64,000 bases of DNA from Neisseria subflava (GCF_005221305.1 NZ_CP039887.1:930001-994000); one strand, 5' to 3'; numbered from the stretch's first letter, positions 51,691 to 60,330 are shown. Notes: generated by a model not told the origin, from the letters alone. Translations and numbers: made by a program.

Positions 51691-51784
51691 ATCGCATGCG
51701 TGGCTACGCCACACACCCTACCTGCGAATCACACGGAACTTCAAAACCAACGCGTAGGGTGTGTGCGATACGCACGCACGCGGT
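51691..51784. repeat. REP-like inverted pair (BIME) right of the RAYT gene
   Basis: Left arm 51691-51721 (ATCGCATGCGTGGCTACGCC then ACACACCCTAC) and right arm 51754-51784 (GTAGGGTGTGTGCGATACGC then ACGCACGCGGT). The arms contain the hairpins GTGGC-TAC-GCCAC and GTGCG-ATA-CGCAC. The spacer CTGCGAATCACACGGAACTT closely matches that of the left copy. Confidence 0.85.
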
Positions 51785-51912
51785 TGTTTGATTAATGGTT
51801 TGCTGTTGTAAATTTTACTTAGTTAAAACTAACGCTTTCAGACGGCATTAAATATGGCCGTCTGAAAGCAATAATTCCTTGTTCAAAAACACCTACCTTG
51901 ATCTACAAAACA

Positions 51913-51946
51913 AAAAACGGATTCCAAATTATTGGAATCCGTTTTT
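51913..51946 (-). terminator. Lipoprotein gene terminator
   Basis: AAAAACGGATTCCAA, four bases, and its complement give a 15-bp stem, 19 bp past the stop, U-run on the minus strand. Confidence 0.9.
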
Positions 51947-51964
51947 CTATAAAGCTTAGCCGTA

Positions 51965-52354
51965 TTATTTAGCTTCTTCTTTAGCGTCTTCAGCAGCTTC
52001 TTTGGCATCTTCCGCTGCGTCTTTTGCGTCTTCTTTAGCCTCTTCAGCAGCATCTTTGGCTTCTTCGGCTTTTTCTTCAGGAGTTTCGGCAGCAGGAACG
52101 CCTTTCAAAGCGTCCAAAGAAGTTTTACAAGTTGCATCGCGTTGGTCTGCCGGCAGGTTTTTCAGTGCTTCTTTAGTTTGTTCAAAAGATTTTTGCATCA
52201 TGTCTTTGGTTGCGGCATCTACGTCTTTAGTTGCTTCGGCAAATGCTTTTTCGTACTCGTCACAAACGGCAGAAGAAGATGAGCCTGAACCGCCGCCGCA
52301 TGCTGACAGGGACAGGGCTGCCAATAAAGCTGCTAATAAAGCTGATGTTTTCAT
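51965..52354 (-). CDS. Small lipoprotein with Ala/Glu/Lys-rich repeat tail
   Basis: 129 residues. A signal peptide ends in the lipobox LSLSACGGGSG (lipid Cys at 19). Residues about 30-85 hold two further cysteines (VCDEYEKAF and DATCKTSLDAL) that could form a disulfide. The last 40 residues repeat AKEAAEDAKEE-like units, a charged amphipathic helix that may lie along a surface or form a coiled coil. The sequence resembles small neisserial lipoproteins with a DUF5339-like core, recalled with low certainty. It is a single-gene unit with its own terminator. Confidence 0.8.
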   Translation of the reverse strand: MKTSALLAALLAALSLSACGGGSGSSSSAVCDEYEKAFAEATKDVDAATKDMMQKSFEQTKEALKNLPADQRDATCKTSLDALKGVPAAETPEEKAEEAKDAAEEAKEDAKDAAEDAKEAAEDAKEEAK

Positions 52355-52487
52355 ATGTCTCTCGCTTTTTTTCGAGTTTGAGTTAAAGGAGATTATATGT
52401 TAATTCATTATATTAAAGTGTCAAGTATTGTTGTTTAATTTAATTAAAATCATATCATTGAAAGAATCAGTCTATCCAAACATCCTA

Positions 52488-52515
52488 AAGGCCGTCTGAA
52501 ATTTCAGACGGCCTT
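52488..52515 (-). terminator. Inverted DUS pair behind nrdD (28-bp palindrome)
   Basis: AAGGCCGTCTGAAA runs directly into its complement, 30 bp past the nrdD stop. Confidence 0.7.
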
Positions 52516-52544
52516 CGCTTTTGTAAGTAATCCTTTTTTAACGA

Positions 52545-54326
52545 TTACGCCGCTTTACGGTGATAATGTCTGAGCGCGTGTTCTTTGCGCCGTCCGCTAC
52601 TGAATGCAGATACGCGTTTCAGATAGCCGATGACGCGGGTGCCGTAGTCGATGTCGTGCGAACCGCAGGCGGAACAGGCGTGCAGGGTGCGTTTGTCGAT
52701 GTGGCCGCATTCGTTGCAAATAGTGATGCGCACGTTCACGCAGAAGTAGTTGCAGCCGGTTTGTGCGGTGATGTCCAAGAGCGAGCGGTAGCCGGATTCG
52801 GGCAGGGCTTCGTCGAGGTTCAGGTGCAGCGCGGAGCCGCCGTCGAGCCAGTCCACCAGTTCTTTGCCGTGCAGCAGGAATTTGTCGAGCGCGTTGATTT
52901 CTTCGTCTTCGACGACGTAGAAATAGGAGTTGTAACATTCACGGCTGACTTTGTAACCGTCAGCTTTGTCCCATTTGGCGTTTTTCACGCCGAGGTTTTC
53001 GGCGGGGACAAACTCGGTGTTGAACTTCACGCCGTAGTGTTTGCTGGCGGCTTGGTTGGCTTCGAATATGGTTTTCAGACGACCTTGGACGAAGTTGATG
53101 TAATCGTCGTTGTAGCCGACTTTGATGCCTTGCGATTCGGCGGCTTCCGCCATGCCGTTGATGCCGATGGTGAGGAACTGTTTGTCCAGCGTGATAAAGC
53201 CTGCATCGTAAACGGGCAGCATTCCGGCAGCTTGGTATTCTTCCATCAGTTTGCGGTAGGCGTATTGGTATTTATGGATTTTGGCAACTTCAGCGGCAAG
53301 GTCGCGCCCGTCTTGTTCCAGTCGGTTCATGTTGATGGTGATGACGTTGATGGAACCGGTCGCCACGCCGCCCGCCCCGAGTGTGTAGCTGAAGGTGCGG
53401 TCTTCGATGGCGTTGCGCAGGCGGCAGCAGGAAGCCAACGAGTCGGGATTATCGGAAAGATAAACGAAGAAGGAATTGCCTTCCGCCAACTCTTTCGCCA
53501 TTTCGTCGGCAAACACGGTGTCTTTGCATTTGCCGCCGTCGGTCAGCATCGCGGCGGTAACGACAGGGAAGGTCAAAACGGCTTTGGTGCGCTCTTGGTT
53601 AAACCATTTCAGGAAGAAGTTTTGCAGTTTGGCGACGCTTTCCCACACCGGTTTTTCAAAATCGGGGAAGACGAAATCGCCGAACATCGCGTCGAAATAG
53701 TATTGATCGTAAACAGAAATATTCCAAAACACGCTCTGATAGCCGCGCGCGGCGGCAGGCTGGTTGATGCTGTACACCACCTGCTGCATATGGTTGGCGA
53801 TTTCTTTGCCGTGGGTTTCCAAATAATCGTCGCCGTAGTCTTTGCGGGCAAAGTAGTCGAAATAGGTTAGAAACTCCACCGTCGCCACCGCGCCAGCGAA
53901 CTGCGCGCTGATGGCAAACACCAAGTTGATAAACGAACCGCAAAACGAAGCTAGATGCTGCGGTGCCTTTGATTCGCCGCCGAGTTTGCTTAAGCCGTCG
54001 AGTAGGAAAGGATACAGCGTAACCGACACACAATAAGGCTTGAGGCTGGTTTCGTCGTGTACATAAATCTCATGCGCCTCAATTTGGCGGATGTATTCTT
54101 CGGCGACGGATTGGTCGAAAATTTCGGCAATTTTGCGCGACACTTGGGCACGGTTAATCTGCACGAAAAAGTCTTTCATGATTTCCGCTTCCATCGTGGC
54201 GATGTTTTTCTGGGTAACGTTGGCGTTGGCGTCCATTTTCGAGCCGTCCGCCGCGTTTTGCGCGCTGATGTAGTCGTGCATGAATTGCAGTTTACTGTTT
54301 AACTGCTCGGGATGCAGCCGAATCAT
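52545..54326 (-). CDS. nrdD: Anaerobic ribonucleoside-triphosphate reductase (class III), without ATP-cone
   Basis: 593 residues from the ATG that follows AGGAGAATTAAC. It makes dNTPs without oxygen using a glycyl radical set by NrdG. Present are the active-site region DSLASCCRLRNAIE, the C-terminal zinc site CNECG ... CSACG, and the radical segment GTRVIGYLKRVSAF. E. coli NrdD (712 residues) starts with a regulatory ATP-cone; here the catalytic part begins almost at once, so allosteric control must differ. The gene is strongly GC-rich (42 G/C in 52801-52860). It follows nrdG on the same strand. Confidence 0.94.
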   Translation of the reverse strand: MIRLHPEQLNSKLQFMHDYISAQNAADGSKMDANANVTQKNIATMEAEIMKDFFVQINRAQVSRKIAEIFDQSVAEEYIRQIEAHEIYVHDETSLKPYCVSVTLYPFLLDGLSKLGGESKAPQHLASFCGSFINLVFAISAQFAGAVATVEFLTYFDYFARKDYGDDYLETHGKEIANHMQQVVYSINQPAAARGYQSVFWNISVYDQYYFDAMFGDFVFPDFEKPVWESVAKLQNFFLKWFNQERTKAVLTFPVVTAAMLTDGGKCKDTVFADEMAKELAEGNSFFVYLSDNPDSLASCCRLRNAIEDRTFSYTLGAGGVATGSINVITINMNRLEQDGRDLAAEVAKIHKYQYAYRKLMEEYQAAGMLPVYDAGFITLDKQFLTIGINGMAEAAESQGIKVGYNDDYINFVQGRLKTIFEANQAASKHYGVKFNTEFVPAENLGVKNAKWDKADGYKVSRECYNSYFYVVEDEEINALDKFLLHGKELVDWLDGGSALHLNLDEALPESGYRSLLDITAQTGCNYFCVNVRITICNECGHIDKRTLHACSACGSHDIDYGTRVIGYLKRVSAFSSGRRKEHALRHYHRKAA

Positions 54327-54443
54327 GTTAATTCTCCTGTAAGGTTTGGATGATTTATCAAGCAATGACGGTCAGGCCGTCTGAAACATCGCTGTCAGCG
54401 AATACAATAAATTCAATTTAAATCAGTGCAATACAGCACCAGG

Positions 54444-54953
54444 CTAAATTGAAGCCACTGGAAAAACTTTAGGTGCAGGTTTGTCTTTGATAAACAATCG
54501 GTTCAACACTTCGCCCGTGCGCAAATCGACAAACTTCTGATTGGTGGTCGGGCTGTCCAAGCCGCCCAGCTCCATCTGCCAGCGGCCGGTTTTCAGATAC
54601 GTCAGATAAGGCAGGATGCCGTCTGAAACCGCCTCCAGCTCTTCACGCTCCAGACCGGTGTACAAACAGGCTTTCAAACCCGCCTGCGTCACGATGGCCA
54701 GCATTTTCTGCAAGGCTTTCGGTTGCCACTCCCCGCCCATAAACAACACACAGCTGATTAATCCGCGATAGCGTTTCAGACGGCCTTTTAAATAATCCTC
54801 GGTCAATTCTGTGCCGATGCCCTCTTTCCATGTATCGGCACTGTGGCAACCTTTGCAACGCAGCGGACAGCCTGAAAACAGAAATGCCAGCGACACTTCG
54901 CCTGGCACTTCCTGCCAAACAATTTGCTCAACTGTAAATTTCAAGCTGCTCAT
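54444..54953 (-). CDS. nrdG: Anaerobic ribonucleotide reductase activating protein
   Basis: 169-residue radical-SAM activase that generates the glycyl radical on NrdD. The cluster motif is LFSGCPLRCKGCHSADTW (CX3CX2C) about residues 26-43. It is the first gene of nrdG-nrdD, 117 bp before nrdD; the more usual order is nrdD first. Two NrdR-box-like sites stand 14-61 bp before its start. The spacer to nrdD has one DUS. Confidence 0.93.
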   Translation of the reverse strand: MSSLKFTVEQIVWQEVPGEVSLAFLFSGCPLRCKGCHSADTWKEGIGTELTEDYLKGRLKRYRGLISCVLFMGGEWQPKALQKMLAIVTQAGLKACLYTGLEREELEAVSDGILPYLTYLKTGRWQMELGGLDSPTTNQKFVDLRTGEVLNRLFIKDKPAPKVFPVASI

Positions 54954-54966
54954 TGCAATACCATAA

Positions 54967-55014
54967 ACACAAGATATGGTGTGAATTAAAACACAATACT
55001 ACTAGATATGGTAT
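54967..55014 (-). promoter_or_regulatory. Paired NrdR-box-like operators of nrdGD
   Basis: Site 1, ACACAAGATATGGTGT (54967-54982), is close to the known NrdR palindrome ACACTATATATAGTGT. Site 2, CTACTAGATATGGTAT (54999-55014), is weaker. Their centres are 32 bp apart, three helix turns, as in paired NrdR boxes of other species. NrdR represses ribonucleotide reductase genes when dATP is high. Confidence 0.7.
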
Positions 55015-55109
55015 TTTTATTTAACAATGAATTTTATCCATATAATAGATTTTTGTTATTTAACCAATTGTAAATTACTATATTAAGTTCAACTTTATAC
55101 CAATAAAAA

Positions 55110-55136
55110 GGCCGTCTAAACACGATTCAGACGGCC
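55110..55136. repeat. Degenerate inverted DUS pair
   Basis: The left copy reads GGCCGTCTAAA instead of GGCCGTCTGAA, facing an intact copy. It stands 60 bp from a second, intact pair. Confidence 0.6.
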
Positions 55137-55197
55137 TAAAATTAAAATAAGAGAAACAAACTCCGTTATAGCAAAGTCTATCTAAATAAAACAAAAA

Positions 55198-55228
55198 AGG
55201 CCGTCTGAAATCATCTTTCAGACGGCCT
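55198..55228 (-). terminator. Inverted DUS pair behind the rlmL-type gene
   Basis: AGGCCGTCTGAAA, five bases, and its complement, 13 bp past the stop. Confidence 0.75.
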
Positions 55229-55240
55229 CAATTTCAGGTT

Positions 55241-56383
55241 TTAGCCCCGATTCGAGCCTTTAACCATATCCATCAAAAACAATCGGCAATCCAAGTTGCC
55301 ATTAAACAGCGGAATTTTACGTTTCGGAGAAAGGCGCATAAATTTCGGCATATCGCGATCGCCGGTAAACATCCCAACCAGCCAACCTGCGTAATGCTGT
55401 TTCAACCATGTGCCCAGTTGAGGATAAAGCGCCTGTAAAGCCTGAATTTCGGCAAGGCGCACGCCATAAGGCGGATTGGAAATCATAATGCCGTGTTCGC
55501 CGTTTGGTCGTGCAGCCTGCGCATCTTGCACGTCAAAGCGGATGAAATTATCCACTTCGGCGGCTTGGGCATTGGCCAATGCGGCACGGATCATATAACG
55601 GTCGTTGTCGCTGCCGGAAATTGGCGCGGCGGCCGGTTTGATTTGTTTTTCAGCCTCACGGCGCAGGGCTTGCCATTTTTCTTTGTCGAAGTTTTGCAGT
55701 TTTTCAAAACCGAAACGGCGCATCAAGCCCGGCGCACGGTGTGTCGCAATCCATGCAGCCTCAATGACAATCGTGCCGCTGCCGCAAAACGGGTCTTGGA
55801 AAGGCTGCGTACCGTCATAGCCTGCCAAAAGCAGCAAACCTGCCGCCAAATTCTCTCTCAATGGCGCTTCGCCGGTATCCTGACGATAGCCGCGCTTGAA
55901 GAGAGCTTCGCCGGAAGTATCGATAAAGATTTCCACATTGCGCTCATCGATAAAGGCATGAATGCGGATATCGGGGTTGATTTTGCCCACGCTCGGACGC
56001 GCATCATAAATATCCCGGAAGGCATCACAGACGGCATCTTTGATCTTTAAACCGACAAAATCCAGGCTTTTCACATTGGCGCGCTTGCCTTCAACTTTAA
56101 CTTTGAAGGTCTGCTCCAGCTTAAACCAACCTGTCCAATGCAGATTTCGTGCCAGTTTGTAGATATCGTGTTCGTTGCGATAACCGCCTTTGGTCAAGCG
56201 CAGCAAAACACGGCTGGCAACGCGCGAATGCAGGTTGATGCGATACACCTGCTCCATCGTGCCTTTACATGCCACACCGCCGTCAACAGCACGGATATCC
56301 TGACATGCCATGTTTTCAAGTTCCTGCGTCAAAGGTGCTTCCAAACCGCGAGGACAAGTGATAAAAAGTGAATAAACCGTCAT
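55241..56383 (-). CDS. THUMP-domain RNA methyltransferase, RlmL N-terminal type
   Basis: 380 residues. An N-terminal THUMP domain (YSLFITCPRGLEAPLTQELE, then YRINLHSRVASRVLLRLTKG) is followed by a Rossmann-type N2-guanine methylase with FQDPFCGSGTIVIEAAWIAT and the catalytic ISNPPYGVRL. This is the half of E. coli RlmKL that makes m2G2445 in 23S rRNA; the RlmK half is absent, as in many bacteria where it is separate or missing. The target is inferred from the family. Confidence 0.9.
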   Translation of the reverse strand: MTVYSLFITCPRGLEAPLTQELENMACQDIRAVDGGVACKGTMEQVYRINLHSRVASRVLLRLTKGGYRNEHDIYKLARNLHWTGWFKLEQTFKVKVEGKRANVKSLDFVGLKIKDAVCDAFRDIYDARPSVGKINPDIRIHAFIDERNVEIFIDTSGEALFKRGYRQDTGEAPLRENLAAGLLLLAGYDGTQPFQDPFCGSGTIVIEAAWIATHRAPGLMRRFGFEKLQNFDKEKWQALRREAEKQIKPAAAPISGSDNDRYMIRAALANAQAAEVDNFIRFDVQDAQAARPNGEHGIMISNPPYGVRLAEIQALQALYPQLGTWLKQHYAGWLVGMFTGDRDMPKFMRLSPKRKIPLFNGNLDCRLFLMDMVKGSNRG

Positions 56384-56455
56384 ATAAAACCTTTCCGGGT
56401 AGAGCTATCCGAACCACTCGGATAACAAATAAAAACAATATTATAGCCGAAAAAC

Positions 56456-56487
56456 CAAAGGCCGTCTGAAACTTCAGACGGCCTTTG
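56456..56487 (-). terminator. Inverted DUS pair behind the permease gene
   Basis: CAAAGGCCGTCTGAA, two bases, and its complement, 13 bp past the permease stop. Confidence 0.75.
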
Positions 56488-56499
56488 AACAAAGCTTGC

Positions 56500-57891
56500 T
56501 TAGTGATCCAAACTGTCGGTTTCAACCTTAACCGCTTTATCGGTTTTGTCTTCCGGCAACACCAAGTTCAACAATACCGCCATAATACCGCCGGCAGAAA
56601 TTGAATTTTGGAACAATACCGGCAGGTTTTTGAACACTTCCGGTTCAAACGCCACGCCCAAACCCAAACCGACAGAAGTAGCCGCGATGACCGCTTCACG
56701 ACGGCGAATACCGTGGCTGACCAAAATCCGCACACCAGCAATCGCAATCAGGCCGAACATCAACACCATCGCACCACCCAAAACCGGACTCGGAATCGTG
56801 GTAAACGCGCGGCCGATAACAGGGAACAAGCCCAACAATACCAAAATCGCCGCAATATATTTGCCCACATGGCGCGAAGCCACGCCGGTCATTTGAATCA
56901 CGCCGTTGTTTTGCGCAAAAGTAGTCAAAGGCAAAGAGCCCAACGCAGTCGCAATCACAGACACCAAACCATCTGCCAATACGCCGCCGCGCAGACGTTT
57001 GGTGTATTCCTCACCCTCAATCGGCTGCTCGGAGACCATCGCAGTCGCCGTCAAGTCGCCTACCGCTTCAAATACACTCAACAAGAAAATCGCACCGGCA
57101 ACGATAAACGCGTGCCAATCAAATGCGAAACCATATTTAAACGGAACAGGCAGGGTAATCAGTGGCAGGTTTTGCAGGGCGGAAAAATCTACTTTGCCCA
57201 AAAACAGCGCAACAATATAACCGATAATCAAACCCACCGCGATACCGCTCATGCGCAACAATGGATTTTTCAAACAGTTGAAAACCAATACAATCAGCAA
57301 CACCAGCGATGCCAAACCCAGGTTTTCCATCGAGCCAAACGTACCGTCTGCTTTCGCACCGAAGCCGCCGCCGAAATCGGTAATGCCGACATGTACCAAG
57401 CTCAAACCAATCAACATGACGACCACACCGCTTACAGTCGGCGTAATCACTTTTTTCAAATAAGGCAAAAGCCAAGCGGAGAAGCACACCAAAAACGCGC
57501 CGACAAAGGACACGCCCAAAAGCGTTGAAATCATCACATCTTCAGTCAAACCGCCCTCTTTCATACCAGTACCGAGTGCAATCATCACGGTAACAAAAGA
57601 GAAGTTGACTGACTGAATCGACAACATGCCCGAACCGACCGGCCCGAAACGGTTGACCTGCAAATAAGTGCCGACACCGGAAGCCACCATCGCCATCGAC
57701 ACCAAATAAGCCGTCATTTCAACCGGCAGCTCCAACGCCCCACCGACAATCAGTGCCGGAGTAATCATCGGAACAAAAATCGCCAGAAGGTGCGTAACCG
57801 CACTCAACAACGCATTCCCAAACGGCGGCTTATCTTCCAAACCATAAACCAAATCAAGCGGTTCCGCTTGTTTTTCAGTCATTCCGGCCAT
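56500..57891 (-). CDS. NCS2-family nucleobase permease (xanthine/uric acid type)
   Basis: 463-residue inner-membrane symporter with about twelve to fourteen hydrophobic segments. The family motif is TFAQNNGVIQMTGVASRHVG, including the Q-N and the N-x-G part seen in XanQ-type carriers, and GPVGSGMLSIQSVNFSFVTV. That favours purine (xanthine, uric acid) over uracil, as UraA has a different motif; the exact substrate is inferred. A DUS pair stands on each side. Confidence 0.88.
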   Translation of the reverse strand: MAGMTEKQAEPLDLVYGLEDKPPFGNALLSAVTHLLAIFVPMITPALIVGGALELPVEMTAYLVSMAMVASGVGTYLQVNRFGPVGSGMLSIQSVNFSFVTVMIALGTGMKEGGLTEDVMISTLLGVSFVGAFLVCFSAWLLPYLKKVITPTVSGVVVMLIGLSLVHVGITDFGGGFGAKADGTFGSMENLGLASLVLLIVLVFNCLKNPLLRMSGIAVGLIIGYIVALFLGKVDFSALQNLPLITLPVPFKYGFAFDWHAFIVAGAIFLLSVFEAVGDLTATAMVSEQPIEGEEYTKRLRGGVLADGLVSVIATALGSLPLTTFAQNNGVIQMTGVASRHVGKYIAAILVLLGLFPVIGRAFTTIPSPVLGGAMVLMFGLIAIAGVRILVSHGIRRREAVIAATSVGLGLGVAFEPEVFKNLPVLFQNSISAGGIMAVLLNLVLPEDKTDKAVKVETDSLDH

Positions 57892-57977
57892 GTTGAACCT
57901 TCTCTCAAGAATCGTTAAAAAATATTAAGATGCGTATTTTAACCAATTTGAAATGTATCAGCAAATTCAAAACCGTC

Positions 57978-58018
57978 AGGCCGTCTGAAAGTTCCGCCCA
58001 ACCGTTTTCAGACGGCCT
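57978..58018. repeat. Inverted DUS pair upstream of dapA
   Basis: AGGCCGTCTGAAA and its complement around 15 bases. It is in the 336-bp divergent region between the permease and dapA, so it ends neither gene. The rest of the region (58019-58227) is AT-rich and should hold the dapA promoter, but no clear hexamer pair was found. Confidence 0.7.
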
Positions 58019-58227
58019 CAAACCGCCTTAACACATTTTAATTCTTGACATTATTTTTCCATCTCAAAACAAACAAACCAATGATTTAAAAATGTATTAT
58101 TCATTAAGATAATGACAAGTCGCCATTAAACAGTAAAGCCGTTTAGCGGATATGTTTCACACAAACAACAAAGTAAGCTACAATCCACTGCATAATTCAC
58201 CCACACCATAAAATTAAAGGTTTCCGT

Positions 58228-59103
58228 ATGTTAAAAGGCAGTCTGGTTGCCCTGATTACTCCGATGAATCAAGACGGCAGCATCAACTACGAACAACTTC
58301 ACGACTTAATCGACTGGCACATTGAAAACGGCACCGACGGCATCGTCGCAGTCGGCACTACCGGCGAGTCAGCCACCCTGCCTGTCGAAGAACATTTGGC
58401 CGTTATTGAAGCCACTGTCAAACACGTCAACAAGCGCGTTCCCGTTATCGCCGGCACAGGCGCCAACAATACTGTCGAAGCCATCGCCCTTTCCAAAGCC
58501 GCCGAGCAAGCCGGTGCGGACTACACCTTATCTGTTGTTCCCTACTACAACAAACCTTCGCAAGAAGGCATTTACCAACATTTCAAAGCCATCGCCGAAG
58601 CTACTTCGATTCCGATGGTTATCTATAATGTTCCCGGCCGTACCGTCGTCAGCATGAGCAACGACACTATTTTGCGTTTGGCCGAGATTCCGAATATCGT
58701 CGGCGTAAAAGAAGCCAGCGGCAATATCGGCAAGAACATCGAATTGATCAACAGCGTTCCTGAAGGTTTTGTCGTTTTATCCGGCGATGACCCTACCGGC
58801 CTGCCTTTCATGCTGTGTGGCGGTCATGGCGTGGTAACCGTCGCAGCCAACGTCGCACCGAAACTCTTTGCCGACATGTGCCGAGCCGCCCTTGAGGGCG
58901 ATATTGCGACCGCCCGTCGTCTAAACGAGCAACTTATCCCAATTTATAACACCATGTTCTGCGAGCCCAGTCCAGCCGCGCCCAAATGGGGTCTGAGCCT
59001 ATTGGGCAAATGCGAACCCCATGTTCGTCTGCCTTTGGTAGCACTGACCGAAGCCGGTCAAGCCAAAGTCCGAGCTGCTCTGGAAAAATCAGGACAAATC
59101 TGA
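58228..59103 (+). CDS. dapA: 4-hydroxy-tetrahydrodipicolinate synthase
   Basis: 291-residue class I aldolase that starts the lysine and diaminopimelate branch from pyruvate and aspartate semialdehyde. The active site is visible: VGTTGESATL, the tyrosine in MVIYNVPGRTVVSMS and the Schiff-base lysine in NIVGVKEASGNIGKNI (about residue 161). FVVLSGDDPTGLPFMLCGGHG follows. It is next to bamC (nlpB), the same order as in many gamma- and beta-proteobacteria. Confidence 0.97.
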   Translation: MLKGSLVALITPMNQDGSINYEQLHDLIDWHIENGTDGIVAVGTTGESATLPVEEHLAVIEATVKHVNKRVPVIAGTGANNTVEAIALSKAAEQAGADYTLSVVPYYNKPSQEGIYQHFKAIAEATSIPMVIYNVPGRTVVSMSNDTILRLAEIPNIVGVKEASGNIGKNIELINSVPEGFVVLSGDDPTGLPFMLCGGHGVVTVAANVAPKLFADMCRAALEGDIATARRLNEQLIPIYNTMFCEPSPAAPKWGLSLLGKCEPHVRLPLVALTEAGQAKVRAALEKSGQI

Positions 59104-59113
59104 TCCGGAAATA

Positions 59114-59151
59114 AGGCCGTCTGAATCCCAAACACCCTTTTCAGACGGCCT
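59114..59151 (+). terminator. Inverted DUS pair between dapA and bamC
   Basis: AGGCCGTCTGAA and its complement around 14 bases, 11 bp past the dapA stop. Confidence 0.6.
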
Positions 59152-59184
59152 CCCTGTTAAGAACTTCATCCACAGGAAAACAAG

Positions 59185-60315
59185 ATGACCTATATCAAAC
59201 CCATCGTAGTAGCCCTCGCCCTGATTAGCATGACTGCCTGTTCCGACAGCAAAAAAGAACAACCCAAACTCGACTATCAAAGTCAATCACACCGCTTGGT
59301 CAAACTGGAAGTACCACCTGATTTGAACAACCCAGACCAAGGCAACCTCTATCAATTACCAGCAGGCAGCGGCGCCGTCCGCGCCAGCGATTTCAACAAA
59401 CGCCGTACCCAAGCCGTACAACAACCTGCCAATGCAGAAGTTTTGAAATCCGTTAAAGGCGTACGCCTTGAGCGTGACGGCAACCAACGCTGGTTGGTTG
59501 TCGAAGGCAAATCGCCTCGCGAAATTTGGCCTTTGCTGAAAGTGTTCTGGCAAGAAAACGGTTTCGACATCAAATCTGAAGAACCTGCCATCGGTCAAAT
59601 GGAAACCGAGTGGGCAGAAAACCGAGCCAAAATCCCTCAAGACAGCCTGCGCCGTCTGTTGGATAAAGTCGGCTTGGGCGGTATCTACTCTACCAGCGAA
59701 CGCGACAAGTTCATCATCCGCATCGAACAAGGTAAAAATGGTTCGACCGATATCTTCTTCGCCCACAAAGGCATGAAAGAAGTTTATGCCGACCGTAAAA
59801 AAGACACTACGATGTGGCAGCCGGGTGAAAACGACCCTAACCTCGAAGCCGCATTCCTCGCCCGCTTTATGCAATATTTGGGCGTTGACAGTCAGCAGGC
59901 CGAACAGGCTCTGACCCAAAGCGTTGCAGCCCGCAGCAATGCGTCTGAATTGGCGCGTGTGGACAATGGCACTTTATTGCTGGCAGGCGATTACGGCCGC
60001 AACTGGCGCCGTACCGCCCTTGCGCTTGACCGCATCGGTCTGACTGTTATCGGTCAAAATGCCGAACGCCGCGCTTTCTTGGTTCAACAAGCGCCAACCG
60101 AAGGCGAAGCAGTTGCCAATAAAAAACCGGGTCTGTTCAAACGCGTATTTGGCAAAGGCAAAGCAGAAGCGCCAAAAACTTATCCTGAAATCATCGTTTA
60201 TGTTGAGCCTATCAACAATGGCGCACGCCTCCATCTGTTGAACAAAGACGGCAGCCCATACAAAGGCAGCGATGCCTCCACATTGTTGAGCCGCCTGCAC
60301 ACAGAATTGCGTTAA
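59185..60315 (+). CDS. bamC: Outer membrane assembly lipoprotein BamC
   Basis: 376-residue lipoprotein of the BAM complex that folds outer-membrane proteins. The signal ends ALISMTACSDS with the lipid cysteine at 19. A disordered start follows (LDYQSQSHRLVKLEVPPDLN, the segment that wraps BamD), then two helix-grip domains (RWLVVEGKSPREIWPLLKVF and RRTALALDRIGLTVIGQNAE). ACAGGAAAACAAG precedes the ATG. The dapA-bamC neighbourhood supports the call. Confidence 0.92.
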   Translation: MTYIKPIVVALALISMTACSDSKKEQPKLDYQSQSHRLVKLEVPPDLNNPDQGNLYQLPAGSGAVRASDFNKRRTQAVQQPANAEVLKSVKGVRLERDGNQRWLVVEGKSPREIWPLLKVFWQENGFDIKSEEPAIGQMETEWAENRAKIPQDSLRRLLDKVGLGGIYSTSERDKFIIRIEQGKNGSTDIFFAHKGMKEVYADRKKDTTMWQPGENDPNLEAAFLARFMQYLGVDSQQAEQALTQSVAARSNASELARVDNGTLLLAGDYGRNWRRTALALDRIGLTVIGQNAERRAFLVQQAPTEGEAVANKKPGLFKRVFGKGKAEAPKTYPEIIVYVEPINNGARLHLLNKDGSPYKGSDASTLLSRLHTELR

Positions 60316-60330
60316 TCCGTTATTCGACTT

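Noticed and set aside
50821..51784. The repeated units around the RAYT gene taken as a CRISPR array
   Set aside because: The units are inverted pairs with conserved spacers, only two and a half copies, and no cas genes are near. They fit REP/BIME elements.
52560..53870. A 436-codon plus-strand frame inside nrdD
   Set aside because: Again antisense of a GC-rich gene, Val/Phe-rich, with no domain signal.
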